From Prevotella sp. (lineage in GTDB: Bacteria > Bacteroidota > Bacteroidia > Bacteroidales > Bacteroidaceae): DNA of 64,000 bases. The notes below the pieces were generated by a model, which saw only the letters and a program-made list of their open reading frames with translations, had not been told where the DNA came from and did not search any database. Both the position numbers and the translations under genes were made by a program. The DNA lies in the NCBI GenBank assembly GCA_017554385.1, contig JAFZIL010000052.1:62001-126000 (forward strand), given 5' to 3'. Of this stretch, positions 52,069 through 61,382 are shown in pieces. Every line of letters starts with the position of its first letter. Positions within the stretch are counted from its first letter, which is position 1.

Positions 52069-53388
52069 CTATCGGCAGAGCTTGCATCCGGCACACTTGT
52101 TCAGTTCACCGCGGAAGCGCTTGTCGATGAGATGGTGCAGACGGTCACGCAGCGGTGTGAGCTCAATTTGGTCGACGACCTCGCGTACAAAGGCCACCTG
52201 CAATAGTGTGCGGGCTTCTTTTTCGGGTATGCCGCGCTGGCGCATGTAAAACAGGGCCTGGTCGTTGAGTTGGCCAACGGTCGAGCCATGGGCGCACTTC
52301 ACGTCGTCTGCATAGATCTCGAGCATGGGTTGCGTGAACATACGGGCCTCGCGGGTGGCACAGAGGTTCTGGTTGGTCATCTGCGACGTGGTCTTCTGTG
52401 CACCGGGCTGTACCAGCACGCGTCCGGCAAAGGCACCGGTGGCCTGCTCGTCGAGTACATATTTATATAGTTCGCGCGAGGTGCAGTGGGGTGTCTGATG
52501 GGTGACCAGTGTGTTGTTGTCCACGTGCTGCTGCTTGTCGGCAATGACGCAGCCGCCTAACTCGCACTCGGCCCCCTCGCCCGCCAGCATGAGATCAAGC
52601 TTGTTGCGGGTAATGCCATTGTGCAGGGTGATGATGTTATGGCGCACGCGGCTGTTGGTTTCCTGATGAATGTAGACATTGCTCAGGCGTACGTTCTTGG
52701 CGTGTGTCTCCTCCATGCAGTAGAGATCGACCTTTGCGTTCTCCTTGGCAAAGACCTCAATGACCTGCGTGGCCAAAAAGCGACGGTCGTCGGCAGTGTG
52801 GTCGCAGAACAGCAGCTTGACCTCGGCACCTTCCTCGGCAACGATGAGCACACGGCGGTTCACCATCAGGTCGACATCGCTGCGCAGGATATTGATGACC
52901 TGGATGGTCTTGTCGACCACCACTCCACGTGGGACATAGACCAACAGACCGTCTTGGGCCAGCATGGTGTTCAGGTCGGTCAGCGCATCGTTGTCCTTGG
53001 CTGCCAGCTGGTTATAGTATTCAGCCATACCGGCGTCAGCATTCTTCAGCGAACCGATTACGACACCTTCGGGCAGCGACTTCCCGCTGTGGAACGCATC
53101 GTTCACCACGAAAAAAAGTGCCGTCGAGAGGTTGGGCACATCACAACGGAAAGCCTCGTATGGGTCAACAGGAATCGTCAGCCGCTTCAGATTCAGCCCA
53201 TAGTCGGGTGCCATGAGCTTCTGTATGTCGGTATACTTGTATCGTTCGACCTTCTGACTGGGGAAACCCGTGGCTTTGAACCGTTCAAAAGCTGCTTCGC
53301 GCTGGGCATTCATCATTGCTGACGAATACTCGCAAATAAGCCCTCGGCACTGGTTATAGATATCTATGTATTGCTGTTCGCTATTCAT
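52069..53388 (-). CDS. sufD: Fe-S cluster assembly protein SufD
   Basis: A 439-residue scaffold-complex subunit with the SufBD right-handed beta-helix core. Typical are LVYVPRGVVVDKTIQV, HGSTVGQLNDQALFYMRQRGI split over about 375-400, and the C-terminal helical REVVDQIELTPLRDRL. The start ATG 53388 (NSEQQYIDIYNQ) overlaps sufC by 8 bp; an upstream ATG at 53418 lies further inside sufC and is less likely. The C-terminal CAGCKLC adds three cysteines beyond the core. Confidence 0.92.
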   Translation of the reverse strand: MNSEQQYIDIYNQCRGLICEYSSAMMNAQREAAFERFKATGFPSQKVERYKYTDIQKLMAPDYGLNLKRLTIPVDPYEAFRCDVPNLSTALFFVVNDAFHSGKSLPEGVVIGSLKNADAGMAEYYNQLAAKDNDALTDLNTMLAQDGLLVYVPRGVVVDKTIQVINILRSDVDLMVNRRVLIVAEEGAEVKLLFCDHTADDRRFLATQVIEVFAKENAKVDLYCMEETHAKNVRLSNVYIHQETNSRVRHNIITLHNGITRNKLDLMLAGEGAECELGGCVIADKQQHVDNNTLVTHQTPHCTSRELYKYVLDEQATGAFAGRVLVQPGAQKTTSQMTNQNLCATREARMFTQPMLEIYADDVKCAHGSTVGQLNDQALFYMRQRGIPEKEARTLLQVAFVREVVDQIELTPLRDRLHHLIDKRFRGELNKCAGCKLCR

Positions 53389-54133
53389 GGTTCTCGGTTT
53401 TAAGCCAGTCGTAACCACGTTCCTGAATCTCCTGAGCCAGCTCCGGCCCGGCGGTCTTCACGATGCGGCCCTGATAGAGCACGTGAACCACGTCGGGGCG
53501 TATCATCTCCAACAGACGGTCATAATGGGTAATGACGATGCACGAGGTTTCTGGCGTCTTCAGCATGTTCACGCCTTCGGCCACGATGCGCATGGCATCG
53601 ACGTCAAGTCCTGAGTCGGTCTCGTCGAGAATCGACAACGTCGGTTCGAGCATGGCCATCTGGAAAATCTCGTTTCGCTTCTTCTCGCCACCGCTGAAGC
53701 CCTCATTTACCGAGCGATTAGCCAGTTTGTTGTCCAACTGTACAATCTTCTGCTTCTCGCGCATCAGCTTCAGAAACTCATTGGCCTTCAACTCGGGCAG
53801 TCCTTGATGCTTGCGCTTCTCGTTCACGGCTGCTTTCAGGAACTGGTTCATAGGCACGCCGGGAATCTCGACAGGATACTGGAACGAAAGGAACAGTCCC
53901 TCGTGGGCACGTTCTTCCGGTTTCATCTCAAGAAGGTTCTTGCCGTTGAACCAGGCCTCGCCTTCTGTCACTTCATAGAGCGGGTTGCCTACGAGTACAG
54001 CGCTCAACGTAGACTTACCTGAACCATTAGGTCCCATGATGGCATGTGTCTCTCCGTCCTTGATGACGAGGTCGATGCCTTTCAATATCTCCTTGTCGCC
54101 TATGCGAGCGTGCAAATTCTTTACTTCTAACAT
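53381..54133 (-). CDS. sufC: Fe-S cluster assembly ATPase SufC
   Basis: A 250-residue ABC ATPase of the SufBCD complex. Walker A is GPNGSGKST, the signature is FSGGEKKRNE, Walker B is SILDETDSGLD. It is the first gene after the promoter at 54156-54163 and is followed by sufD (overlap) and sufS. sufB, normally next to sufC in this order, is not present in the window. Confidence 0.95.
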   Translation of the reverse strand: MLEVKNLHARIGDKEILKGIDLVIKDGETHAIMGPNGSGKSTLSAVLVGNPLYEVTEGEAWFNGKNLLEMKPEERAHEGLFLSFQYPVEIPGVPMNQFLKAAVNEKRKHQGLPELKANEFLKLMREKQKIVQLDNKLANRSVNEGFSGGEKKRNEIFQMAMLEPTLSILDETDSGLDVDAMRIVAEGVNMLKTPETSCIVITHYDRLLEMIRPDVVHVLYQGRIVKTAGPELAQEIQERGYDWLKTENHE

Positions 54134-54155
54134 AAAAATTATTCCGTTTTGCGTG

Positions 54156-54163
54156 CAAAGGTA
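54156..54163 (-). promoter_or_regulatory. -7 promoter box (TACCTTTG) for sufCDS-rnhB
   Basis: A TAnnTTTG match 22 bp upstream of sufC, in the 173-bp region divergent to ptb. Confidence 0.6.
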
Positions 54164-54279
54164 CGAAAAAGCCTTGAAAAGAAAGCCTATTCGATGACTT
54201 TTTTCCCCGAACAGAGTAACTGAGAACAGTTTATTGCACTTTTTAACCGAAAATGTGCAGGCGGTTGGAAACTTTTTCG

Positions 54280-54287
54280 TAATTTTG
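54280..54287 (+). promoter_or_regulatory. -7 promoter box (TAATTTTG) for ptb-buk
   Basis: A TAnnTTTG match 19 bp before the ptb ATG. Confidence 0.6.
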
Positions 54288-54306
54288 CGTCCAAATCAGC
54301 GAATCT

Positions 54307-55203
54307 ATGGAAGCAATAAAGAATTTTACCGAGTTAGTAGCCCATTTGTCAACGCGCACTGAGCGTCGTCACATTGCTGTAGTATGTCCCAACGATCATA
54401 GCACACAGGAGGCAGTGGCCCGTGCGTTAGACGCAGGCATTGCCGATATTCTCATTGTCGGTGCCGACGAAGAGGCCAAGTCGTTCTTTGGAAAATATGG
54501 AGAGCGCGTACAGAGCATAGACGCCGCCGATGTGGATGATGCTGCAGCAAAGGCAGTAGCATTAGTGCGTGAAGGACGTGCTGACGTGCTGATGAAGGGA
54601 TTGCTGAACACCGACAACCTCTTGCGTGCCGTACTGAACAAGGAGACGGGCATCCTGCCAAAAGGACGCGTGCTCACCCATGTTGCCTGTGCCCAGATTC
54701 CGCAGTACGAACGTCTGCTGTTCTGCACCGATGTGGCTGTGATTCCCTGTCCCACCAAGGAACAGCGTGAACAGCAACTGTGCTACATTCTTGAGACTTG
54801 CCGTAGCATGGGCATTGAGGAACCACGTGTAGCACTGATCAACTGTTCCGAGAAGGTCAGTGAGAAACACTTCCCCCATACCGTTGAGTACCGCGAATTA
54901 GTGGCAAAGGCTGAGTCGGGTGAGTTCGGACGCTGTATCGTCGACGGTCCGTTAGACCTGAAGACGTCGCTCTCGGCCGCAGCCTTGAAGAAGAAGCACA
55001 TGGAGTCGCCGCTCGAAGGGCGTGCCGATGCCGTAATCTTCCCCGACATTCAGGCCGGCAACGTGTTCTACAAGACCATCACCTTGTTCTGCGGAGCCGA
55101 GACAGCAGCTATTCTAAAAGGACCGCAGGTGCCTGTGGTGCTTACCTCGCGCGGTGACAGTCCTGCCTCGAAATTCTATTCGCTTGCACTGGCTGCGCTC
55201 TAA
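54307..55203 (+). CDS. ptb: Phosphate butyryltransferase
   Basis: A 298-residue phosphotransacylase (PTA/PTB family) that converts an acyl-CoA and phosphate to acyl-phosphate. Signatures are ADVLMKGLLNTDNLLRAVL, THVACAQIPQY, and the C-terminal GRADAVIFPDIQAGNVFYKT. Adjacency to buk (24 bp) makes phosphate butyryltransferase more likely than Pta. The chain length accepted (butyryl, isobutyryl, valeryl) is not predictable here. Confidence 0.92.
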   Translation: MEAIKNFTELVAHLSTRTERRHIAVVCPNDHSTQEAVARALDAGIADILIVGADEEAKSFFGKYGERVQSIDAADVDDAAAKAVALVREGRADVLMKGLLNTDNLLRAVLNKETGILPKGRVLTHVACAQIPQYERLLFCTDVAVIPCPTKEQREQQLCYILETCRSMGIEEPRVALINCSEKVSEKHFPHTVEYRELVAKAESGEFGRCIVDGPLDLKTSLSAAALKKKHMESPLEGRADAVIFPDIQAGNVFYKTITLFCGAETAAILKGPQVPVVLTSRGDSPASKFYSLALAAL

Positions 55204-55227
55204 ATACCTTCAAACCTTATCAATACT

Positions 55228-56295
55228 ATGTTAATACTCGCTGTCAATCCTGGTTCTACTTCCACGAAGATGGCCGTCTTCGAGGACGAGAAGCCCATGG
55301 TGCTGCGTAGCATCAGTCATTCGCCTGAAGAACTTTCACAGTTTGATGACGTTATCGAACAGTTGGACTACCGCAAGCAACTCATTCTGAAAGAGTTGGA
55401 ACGCATGAACGTTGACCTGGCCTTCGATGCTGTCATCGGGCGCGGTGGACTGGTCAAGCCCATTGCCGGTGGTGTCTATGAAATCAACCAGCTGATGCTC
55501 GACGACACCCATTCGGGCATAGCCATGCACAATCATGCCTGTAATCTGGGGTGCCTGATAGCCTACGAGATAGCCAAGAACATTCCTCATTGCCGCTCGT
55601 TCATTGCCGACCCCGGTGTCGTCGACGAGCTGAACGACTATGCCCGCATCAGCGGTTCACCACTGATGAACCGCATCTGCATCTGGCATGCGCTGAACCA
55701 GCGCGCCATTGCGCGCCGCTTTGCCAGTGAGATTGGAAAGAAATACGAGGACTTGAACCTGATCATCTGCCATTTGGGTGGTGGCATCTCTGTGGCGGCT
55801 CACGACCACGGACGTGCCGTCGATGCCAACAATGCGCTGGACGGCGAGGGACCTTTCTCCCCAGAGCGCGCAGGAAGTTTGCCCGCTGCTGACCTGATAC
55901 GCCTTTGTTTCAGTGGAAAGTACACCGAGAAGCAGCTACTGAAGCGTATTGCCGGCAAAGCAGGACTGAACGCACATCTCGGTACCAATAGCGCCATGGA
56001 GATTGAGCGACGTATCAGCGAGGGCGACAAGCATGCCGAACTCATCCTGAATGCCATGATCTATCATGTGGCCAAGAATATCGTGGCTGAGGCCGCTGTG
56101 CTCTTCGGCAAGGTCGATGCCATCCTCCTTACTGGCGGTATGGCACGGTCGGAGTATATCATCAGCCGCCTGCGTCAGCGCATCGACTTCATAGCACCCA
56201 CCTATTGTTTCCCAGGTGAGGACGAACTGGAGGCACTGGCCCTCAACGCGCTTGACGTGTTGCGCGGCAAGCGCGAGGTGTCCATCTACGAATAG
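55228..56295 (+). CDS. buk: Butyrate kinase
   Basis: A 355-residue ASKHA-fold kinase making ATP from acyl-phosphate. Seen are ILAVNPGSTSTKMAVFED, a catalytic core GRGGLVKPIAGGVYEIN, CHLGGGISVAAHDHGRAVDANNAL and DAILLTGGMARSEYI. With ptb it forms the classical butyrate (or branched-chain acid) substrate-level phosphorylation module. It converges on the helicase gene with 6 bp between stops. Confidence 0.94.
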   Translation: MLILAVNPGSTSTKMAVFEDEKPMVLRSISHSPEELSQFDDVIEQLDYRKQLILKELERMNVDLAFDAVIGRGGLVKPIAGGVYEINQLMLDDTHSGIAMHNHACNLGCLIAYEIAKNIPHCRSFIADPGVVDELNDYARISGSPLMNRICIWHALNQRAIARRFASEIGKKYEDLNLIICHLGGGISVAAHDHGRAVDANNALDGEGPFSPERAGSLPAADLIRLCFSGKYTEKQLLKRIAGKAGLNAHLGTNSAMEIERRISEGDKHAELILNAMIYHVAKNIVAEAAVLFGKVDAILLTGGMARSEYIISRLRQRIDFIAPTYCFPGEDELEALALNALDVLRGKREVSIYE

Positions 56296-56301
56296 CGGCT
56301 C

Positions 56302-58170
56302 CTACTTCTTTTTCTTGGGTCGGCGACGAGCCCAGCCTTCCTCTGAGAAGTCGGGTTTCTCGCCTTTCAGCTCCATCGATTTCATCAGGCTGCGCCAATC
56401 GTTTTTACCGATGAAATCGCGGTTTTTGGAGCTATTTCGCGTCTTTTTCCTATACTCATCGTCGTCTTTTCGCGCTCTTGAATTCGGCTTTGACGTTCCT
56501 GCTGTTGCTGGTTTAGCGTCGTCTTCGGCATCGTTGCAGCGCACCTGCCGTCCGTGATAGCGTATGCCGGTGAGCTGCGTCATCACCTTGCGGGCATCCT
56601 TCTCGGGCACCTCGAAATACGAGATGGTGTCGAGTAGGTCTATGTGACCAACCTCCTGACGACCACCCACATAGCGGTTCAGCGTCTGCATGAGCACGCC
56701 GGGATAGAAGCCGTCGCGTTTTCCAAGGTTGATGAATAGTCGGCGGTAGCCTGGCTGTGCCTTGTTCATGCGTTTCTGCCGGTCGTTCTGCGGCTGCTTT
56801 TCTTTCTTTCCGATGACTGGTTTCTCTATCTCAGGCGCGTCAGCATAGTAAGAAAGAAACTTACCGAACTCCATGGATACGATCTTCTTGATGATCTCCT
56901 CCTTATCCATGTACTCAAAATAGCGTGCAATATCCTCCATGAACGGAGCTATCTCCTCGTCGTCAACGTCGGTTTTCACAATCTGGTCCATCACCTTGTA
57001 GAGCTGTTTCTTACAGATTTCCTCAGGCTTTGGTATCTCGGCCTCGACGAAATCCTTGCCGATTTCCTTCTCGATGGCGCGTATCTTGTGTTTTTCTTTG
57101 GAGTGGACGATACTGATGCTTGTACCCTTCTTGCCGGCGCGGCCTGTGCGTCCGGAGCGGTGCGTGTAGTTCTCGATGTCGTCGGGCAGACCGAAGTTAA
57201 TGACGTGCGTCAGGTCGTCGACGTCGAGACCGCGTGCTGCCACGTCGGTAGCCACGAGCAGTTGCGTCAGGTGCTGACGGAACTTCTGCATCGTCAAGTC
57301 GCGCTGCTGCTGCGACAGGTCGCCATGCAGTGACTCGGCGTTATATCCGTCCTTGATGAGTTTGTCGGCAATCTCCTGCGTCTCGATCTTCGTCCGGCAG
57401 AAGATGATGGCGAATATCTTCGGATAGAAGTCCACGATGCGCTTCAGTGCCAAGTATTTGTCCTTCGCGTGCACCATATAATAGATGTGATTCACGTTCT
57501 CAGCGCCCTCGTTACGAGAGCCCACGACTATCTCTTCGTGGTTCTTCAGATATTTCGTGGCTATCTTTTCGACCTCACGGCTCATGGTAGCCGAGAACAT
57601 CAGCGTGGCATGTTCCTCGGGAAGCGATTCGAAAATATCGTTGATGGCATCCGAGAAGCCCATGTTCAGCATCTCGTCGGCCTCGTCGAGCACGATGCTC
57701 CTCACCTCCTCCAAATGGACAAAACCACGGTTCTTCAGGTCGATGAGTCGGCCAGGCGTGGCAACGATAATCTGTACGCCCTTCTTCAGTGCACGTATCT
57801 GTGGCTCGATGGCTGCACCGCCATAGACGGCTTCCACATGAATGCCGTCCAAATATTTGGCAAAGTCGCGTAGGTCGTCGGTAATCTGCAGGCACAGCTC
57901 GCGCGTCGGACTGAGCACCAGTGCCTGCGTCTCGCGTCGGGAGGTGTCTATACGCTGCAACAACGGAATGCCGAAGGCAGCCGTCTTGCCCGTTCCCGTC
58001 TGCGCCAGGGCGATGACGTCGCGCATCTCTGTGCCCTCTCCTTCGTCCGGCATGGTTTGCAACAGGTGTGGAATCACTGCTTCCTGCACTGGCATGGGTG
58101 TTACGAACCCCAGCTCTTCAATGGCGCGTCGTACCTCGGCACATACGCCCAGTTCTTCAAAAGTCTTCAT
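56302..58170 (-). CDS. DEAD-box ATP-dependent RNA helicase (DeaD/CsdA type)
   Basis: 622 residues. The start at 58170 (MKTFEELG, including the Q-motif region) follows a -7 box at 58191-58198; the longer frame is promoter read-through. Motifs: AQTGTGKTAAF (I), PTRELCLQ (Ia), VLDEADEMLNMGF (II), SATM (III), and HRSGRTGRAG (VI). After the two RecA domains comes a dimerisation segment and a DbpA/CsdA RNA-binding domain (RRLFINLGKRDGFYPG), then a Lys/Arg-rich tail (RARRRPKKKK type). It likely remodels structured RNA or helps ribosome assembly in the cold. Confidence 0.94.
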   Translation of the reverse strand: MKTFEELGVCAEVRRAIEELGFVTPMPVQEAVIPHLLQTMPDEGEGTEMRDVIALAQTGTGKTAAFGIPLLQRIDTSRRETQALVLSPTRELCLQITDDLRDFAKYLDGIHVEAVYGGAAIEPQIRALKKGVQIIVATPGRLIDLKNRGFVHLEEVRSIVLDEADEMLNMGFSDAINDIFESLPEEHATLMFSATMSREVEKIATKYLKNHEEIVVGSRNEGAENVNHIYYMVHAKDKYLALKRIVDFYPKIFAIIFCRTKIETQEIADKLIKDGYNAESLHGDLSQQQRDLTMQKFRQHLTQLLVATDVAARGLDVDDLTHVINFGLPDDIENYTHRSGRTGRAGKKGTSISIVHSKEKHKIRAIEKEIGKDFVEAEIPKPEEICKKQLYKVMDQIVKTDVDDEEIAPFMEDIARYFEYMDKEEIIKKIVSMEFGKFLSYYADAPEIEKPVIGKKEKQPQNDRQKRMNKAQPGYRRLFINLGKRDGFYPGVLMQTLNRYVGGRQEVGHIDLLDTISYFEVPEKDARKVMTQLTGIRYHGRQVRCNDAEDDAKPATAGTSKPNSRARKDDDEYRKKTRNSSKNRDFIGKNDWRSLMKSMELKGEKPDFSEEGWARRRPKKKK

Positions 58171-58190
58171 CTGATGGTGGATTTTGCTTG

Positions 58191-58198
58191 CAAAGTTA
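58191..58198 (-). promoter_or_regulatory. -7 promoter box (TAACTTTG) for the DEAD helicase
   Basis: A TAnnTTTG match 20 bp upstream of the ATG at 58170. Confidence 0.65.
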
Positions 58199-58220
58199 CT
58201 CATTTTTAAATAATTATTTG

Positions 58221-58228
58221 TACTTTTG
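58221..58228 (+). promoter_or_regulatory. -7 promoter box (TACTTTTG) for the LOG-family gene
   Basis: A TAnnTTTG match 28 bp before the ATG at 58257; only 22 bp separate it from the divergent helicase box. Confidence 0.6.
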
Positions 58229-58256
58229 CGGCAAAATTCGCAAAATAATCTGTAAT

Positions 58257-58796
58257 ATGAAGCTTTGTGTTTTCTGCTCGGCCAACAACGGGTTGGATCC
58301 TGACTATATTGACATGGCCAGGCAACTGGCTCTTTGGGCTGCCTCGAATGGGCACACCATTGTGTTCGGAGGCCACGATGCAGGCCTGATGCACACGGTG
58401 AGCAAGGCCGCAAAACAGGCCGGTGGCACGGTCGTAGGCGTGGTGCCCCGGCGCATCGAGGAGATGGGGCGGCTCAGTCCGTGGCTCGACGAGCATATTC
58501 CCTGCGAGGATCTTACCGACCGCAAGCAGTTGATGATGGATCGTAGTGATGCCTTTATCATCCTGCCTGGCGGCATCGGAACGCTCGACGAGCTGTTTAC
58601 GGTCACATCGATGAAAACGCTCGACTTCCACCAGAAGCCCATTATCCTGTGGAACATGAAAGGTTTCTGGGACTCACTTGTGCGGTGTCTCGACGACCTG
58701 CAACAAAAAGGCGTCACTCGGAAGCAATGGCGCGAATATATCACAGTCGTCAGCTCGCTGGAAGAGGTGAAGGATAGTTTAGAGCATAGAGTGTAA
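58257..58796 (+). CDS. LOG-family (TIGR00730) Rossmann protein
   Basis: 179 residues. The start at 58257 follows the promoter box; an in-frame extension to 58068 lies over the helicase gene. Diagnostic motifs are FGGHDAGLMHTVS and LPGGIGTLDELF. Family members hydrolyse cytokinin riboside monophosphates or other nucleoside monophosphates. The U32 gene follows after short TTTAGAGTTTAGAG-type repeats. Confidence 0.9.
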   Translation: MKLCVFCSANNGLDPDYIDMARQLALWAASNGHTIVFGGHDAGLMHTVSKAAKQAGGTVVGVVPRRIEEMGRLSPWLDEHIPCEDLTDRKQLMMDRSDAFIILPGGIGTLDELFTVTSMKTLDFHQKPIILWNMKGFWDSLVRCLDDLQQKGVTRKQWREYITVVSSLEEVKDSLEHRV

Positions 58797-58831
58797 AGTT
58801 TTAAGTGTAGAGTTTAGAGTTTGCTACCGCA

Positions 58832-60100
58832 ATGAATATAACCGACTTTGAAATCATGGCACCGGTGGGTTCGCGCGAGTCGCTCGCGGCTGCCATTCAG
58901 GCAGGTGCCGACAGCATCTACTTTGGTATCGGACGGCTGAACATGCGTGCTCATTCGGCCTCGGCGTTTACCATCGACGACCTTCGTGAGATTGCACAGA
59001 CCTGCTCCGAGCACGGTATCAAGAGCTACCTCACTGTCAACACCATTATCTATCAGGAGGATCTCGATGACATGCGCCACATCATCGATGCTGCCCGTGA
59101 GGCAGGCATCTCGGCAGTCATAGGGAGCGATGTGGCCGTGATGCAATATTGCAGGACACCCCTCGGTTCGCCCGACGGGTCGAAGATGGAGGTCCATCTA
59201 TCCACCCAGCTGAACATCTCGAACGTCGAGGCGTTGAAGTTCTACGCTCAGTTTGCCGATGTGGTTGTGCTGGCTCGCGAGTTGCGCATGGAACAGGTGG
59301 CCGACATCCACCGACAGATTGAGGAGCAGCACATCTGCGGCCCCTCGGGTCAGCCCGTCCGCATCGAGATGTTCTGTCATGGTGCCTTGTGCATGGCCGT
59401 CTCAGGCAAGTGCTACATGAGCCTGCACGAGGCCAACCGCTCAGCCAACCGTGGCGAGTGCGTTCAGATATGCCGCCGTTCCTACACCGCAACCGATAAC
59501 GAGACGGGCCACCAGTTAGAGATTGACAACAAGTACATCATGAGTCCAAAGGACCTGAAGACCATACGCTTCATCGACAAGATGATGGAGAGCGGCGTCA
59601 GGGTGTTCAAAATCGAGGGGCGTGCCCGTGGACCAGAGTATGTCTACACAGTGGTGAAGTGCTATAAGGAAGCTATCCAGGCCGTTGTCGACGGCACCTT
59701 CACCGACGAGCGCAAAGACGAGTGGGACGAGCGCTTGGCCCGCGTCTTCAACCGTGGCTTCTGGGACGGCTATTATCAGGGCCAGACGCTGGGAGAGTGG
59801 AACAAGAACTATGGCTCGAACGCCACCGAGCACAAAGTCTACATCGGCAAGGGCGTGAAATATTTCTCGCGTCTCGGTGTAGCCGAGTTCACCGTCGAGG
59901 CCAATACCTTCCGCCTCGGCGACAAACTATTAGTCACCGGTCCTACTACGGGAGTGATGTATCTCACTGCCACCGAAATCCACGACAATGATGGAAATCC
60001 CGTCAGCGAGGCGCCACAGGGCACCCGTGTGGCCATCCCCGTAACTGCGAAAGTGCGCCCGAGCGACAAACTGTTTAAATTAATAACTGATAGTGAATAA
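58832..60100 (+). CDS. U32-family protein (TrhP/RlhA type)
   Basis: 422 residues. Features: APVGSRESLAAAIQAGADSIYFG, STQLNISN, FCHGALCMAVSGKCYMS, and the cysteine set RSANRGECVQICRR. U32 proteins were named peptidases, but characterised relatives (YegQ/TrhP, RlhA) are needed for tRNA or rRNA hydroxylation with prephenate. A C-terminal beta-barrel is present. It shares one base with the sufE start. Confidence 0.92.
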   Translation: MNITDFEIMAPVGSRESLAAAIQAGADSIYFGIGRLNMRAHSASAFTIDDLREIAQTCSEHGIKSYLTVNTIIYQEDLDDMRHIIDAAREAGISAVIGSDVAVMQYCRTPLGSPDGSKMEVHLSTQLNISNVEALKFYAQFADVVVLARELRMEQVADIHRQIEEQHICGPSGQPVRIEMFCHGALCMAVSGKCYMSLHEANRSANRGECVQICRRSYTATDNETGHQLEIDNKYIMSPKDLKTIRFIDKMMESGVRVFKIEGRARGPEYVYTVVKCYKEAIQAVVDGTFTDERKDEWDERLARVFNRGFWDGYYQGQTLGEWNKNYGSNATEHKVYIGKGVKYFSRLGVAEFTVEANTFRLGDKLLVTGPTTGVMYLTATEIHDNDGNPVSEAPQGTRVAIPVTAKVRPSDKLFKLITDSE

Positions 60101-60519
60101 TGACCATCAACGAACGACAAGACGAAATCATCGACGAGTTCACCGGCCTTGACGACTGGATGGACCGTTACCAGCTGCTCATCGACATAGGCAACGACCA
60201 GGAGCCGCTGCCAGAGCAGTACAAGACTGACCAGAACCTTATCGACGGCTGTCAGAGCCGCGTGTGGCTACAAGCCGACTATCGAGACGGGCGCATCTTT
60301 TTTGCCGCCGAGAGCGACGCACTCATTGTGAAGGGCATCGTCTCCCTGCTCATACGCGTGCTCAGCGATGCCACGCCACAGGAGATCCTCGATGCCGACC
60401 TCTACTTTATCGACCAGATAGGACTGAAGGACCACCTGTCACCCACCCGTTCAAACGGACTTCTCGCCATGGTGAAGCAGATGCGCCTGTATGCCCTTGC
60501 CTATCAGAACAAGAACTGA
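60100..60519 (+). CDS. sufE: SufE-family sulfur acceptor
   Basis: 139 residues. The acceptor cysteine is in LIDGCQSRVWL, about residue 50, and the family signature is complete. It takes sulfane sulfur from SufS and passes it on; the sufCDS genes are 6 kb away in the opposite orientation, so it is not in that operon. It starts at TAATG with the U32 stop. Confidence 0.92.
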   Translation: MTINERQDEIIDEFTGLDDWMDRYQLLIDIGNDQEPLPEQYKTDQNLIDGCQSRVWLQADYRDGRIFFAAESDALIVKGIVSLLIRVLSDATPQEILDADLYFIDQIGLKDHLSPTRSNGLLAMVKQMRLYALAYQNKN

Positions 60520-60537
60520 CGAAGTGTCCGTTGCGTC

Positions 60538-61374
60538 ATGGACTATCGTGAACTATGCCGTGAACTGGTTGGAAACTACGACGAGCGCGAGGCGCGTGCC
60601 GTAGTGATGTGGCTGCTTGACGTTGCGTTTGGCCTCACATCTACTGAGGTGTTGTGCGGAGCATTGGACCATCTTTCCCACGAGCAGTGTCTACAGCTAC
60701 GGCGTATGATGGACCGGCTACGTGATGGCGAACCAGTTCAGTATGTTGTGGGCATGGCCGATTTTGGCCCGCACCAGTTCGTTGTTGGACCCGGTGTGCT
60801 GATTCCGCGTCCTGAGACCTACAAACTATGTCAGTGGGTAGTAGCCGATAGCGCTACGGCTACAGCCGAAGCCGATGTACTCGACATAGGCACGGGCAGT
60901 GGATGCATTGCCATTACACTTGCCTTAGCGTTGCCTCAGGCATGTGTCACAGCATGGGATGTATCGCCAGCCGCACTCGAAATAGCCAGGAATAACGCAA
61001 AAATCAACGATTCCATCATCTCCTATGAACTTTGCGACGCACTCTGTCCCCCTTCCGACGAGGCTCGATGGGACATTATCGTGAGCAACCCGCCCTATGT
61101 CTGCGAGAGCGAGCGAAAGGATATGGAGTCGCGTGTGCTCGACCATGAACCGTCGCTGGCACTCTTCGTACCCGACAATGATCCGCTACGCTATTATCGT
61201 GCCATTGGCAGTTATGCTTTCAAGGCACTGAAACCCGGTGGCAGGCTATTCTTCGAACTGAATGCGGCATACGCTGCCGACACCAGAAGCATGCTCAAAA
61301 CAATAGGCTATGGCTGTGTGGAGTTACGCGACGATCAGTTCGGGCGACCTCGATTCCTCAAAGCAATGATATAG
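60538..61374 (+). CDS. prmC: Peptide chain release factor N5-glutamine methyltransferase
   Basis: 278 residues. The N-terminal helical substrate domain is followed by a class I SAM domain with DIGTGSGCIAI and the catalytic SNPPYVCESE. It methylates the GGQ glutamine of RF1 and RF2. It precedes recX by 8 bp. Confidence 0.94.
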   Translation: MDYRELCRELVGNYDEREARAVVMWLLDVAFGLTSTEVLCGALDHLSHEQCLQLRRMMDRLRDGEPVQYVVGMADFGPHQFVVGPGVLIPRPETYKLCQWVVADSATATAEADVLDIGTGSGCIAITLALALPQACVTAWDVSPAALEIARNNAKINDSIISYELCDALCPPSDEARWDIIVSNPPYVCESERKDMESRVLDHEPSLALFVPDNDPLRYYRAIGSYAFKALKPGGRLFFELNAAYAADTRSMLKTIGYGCVELRDDQFGRPRFLKAMI

Positions 61375-61382
61375 ATAGACAC

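Noticed and set aside
58068..58256. N-terminal extension of the LOG-family gene
   Set aside because: It overlaps the helicase gene and both promoters; the family starts at the ATG at 58257.
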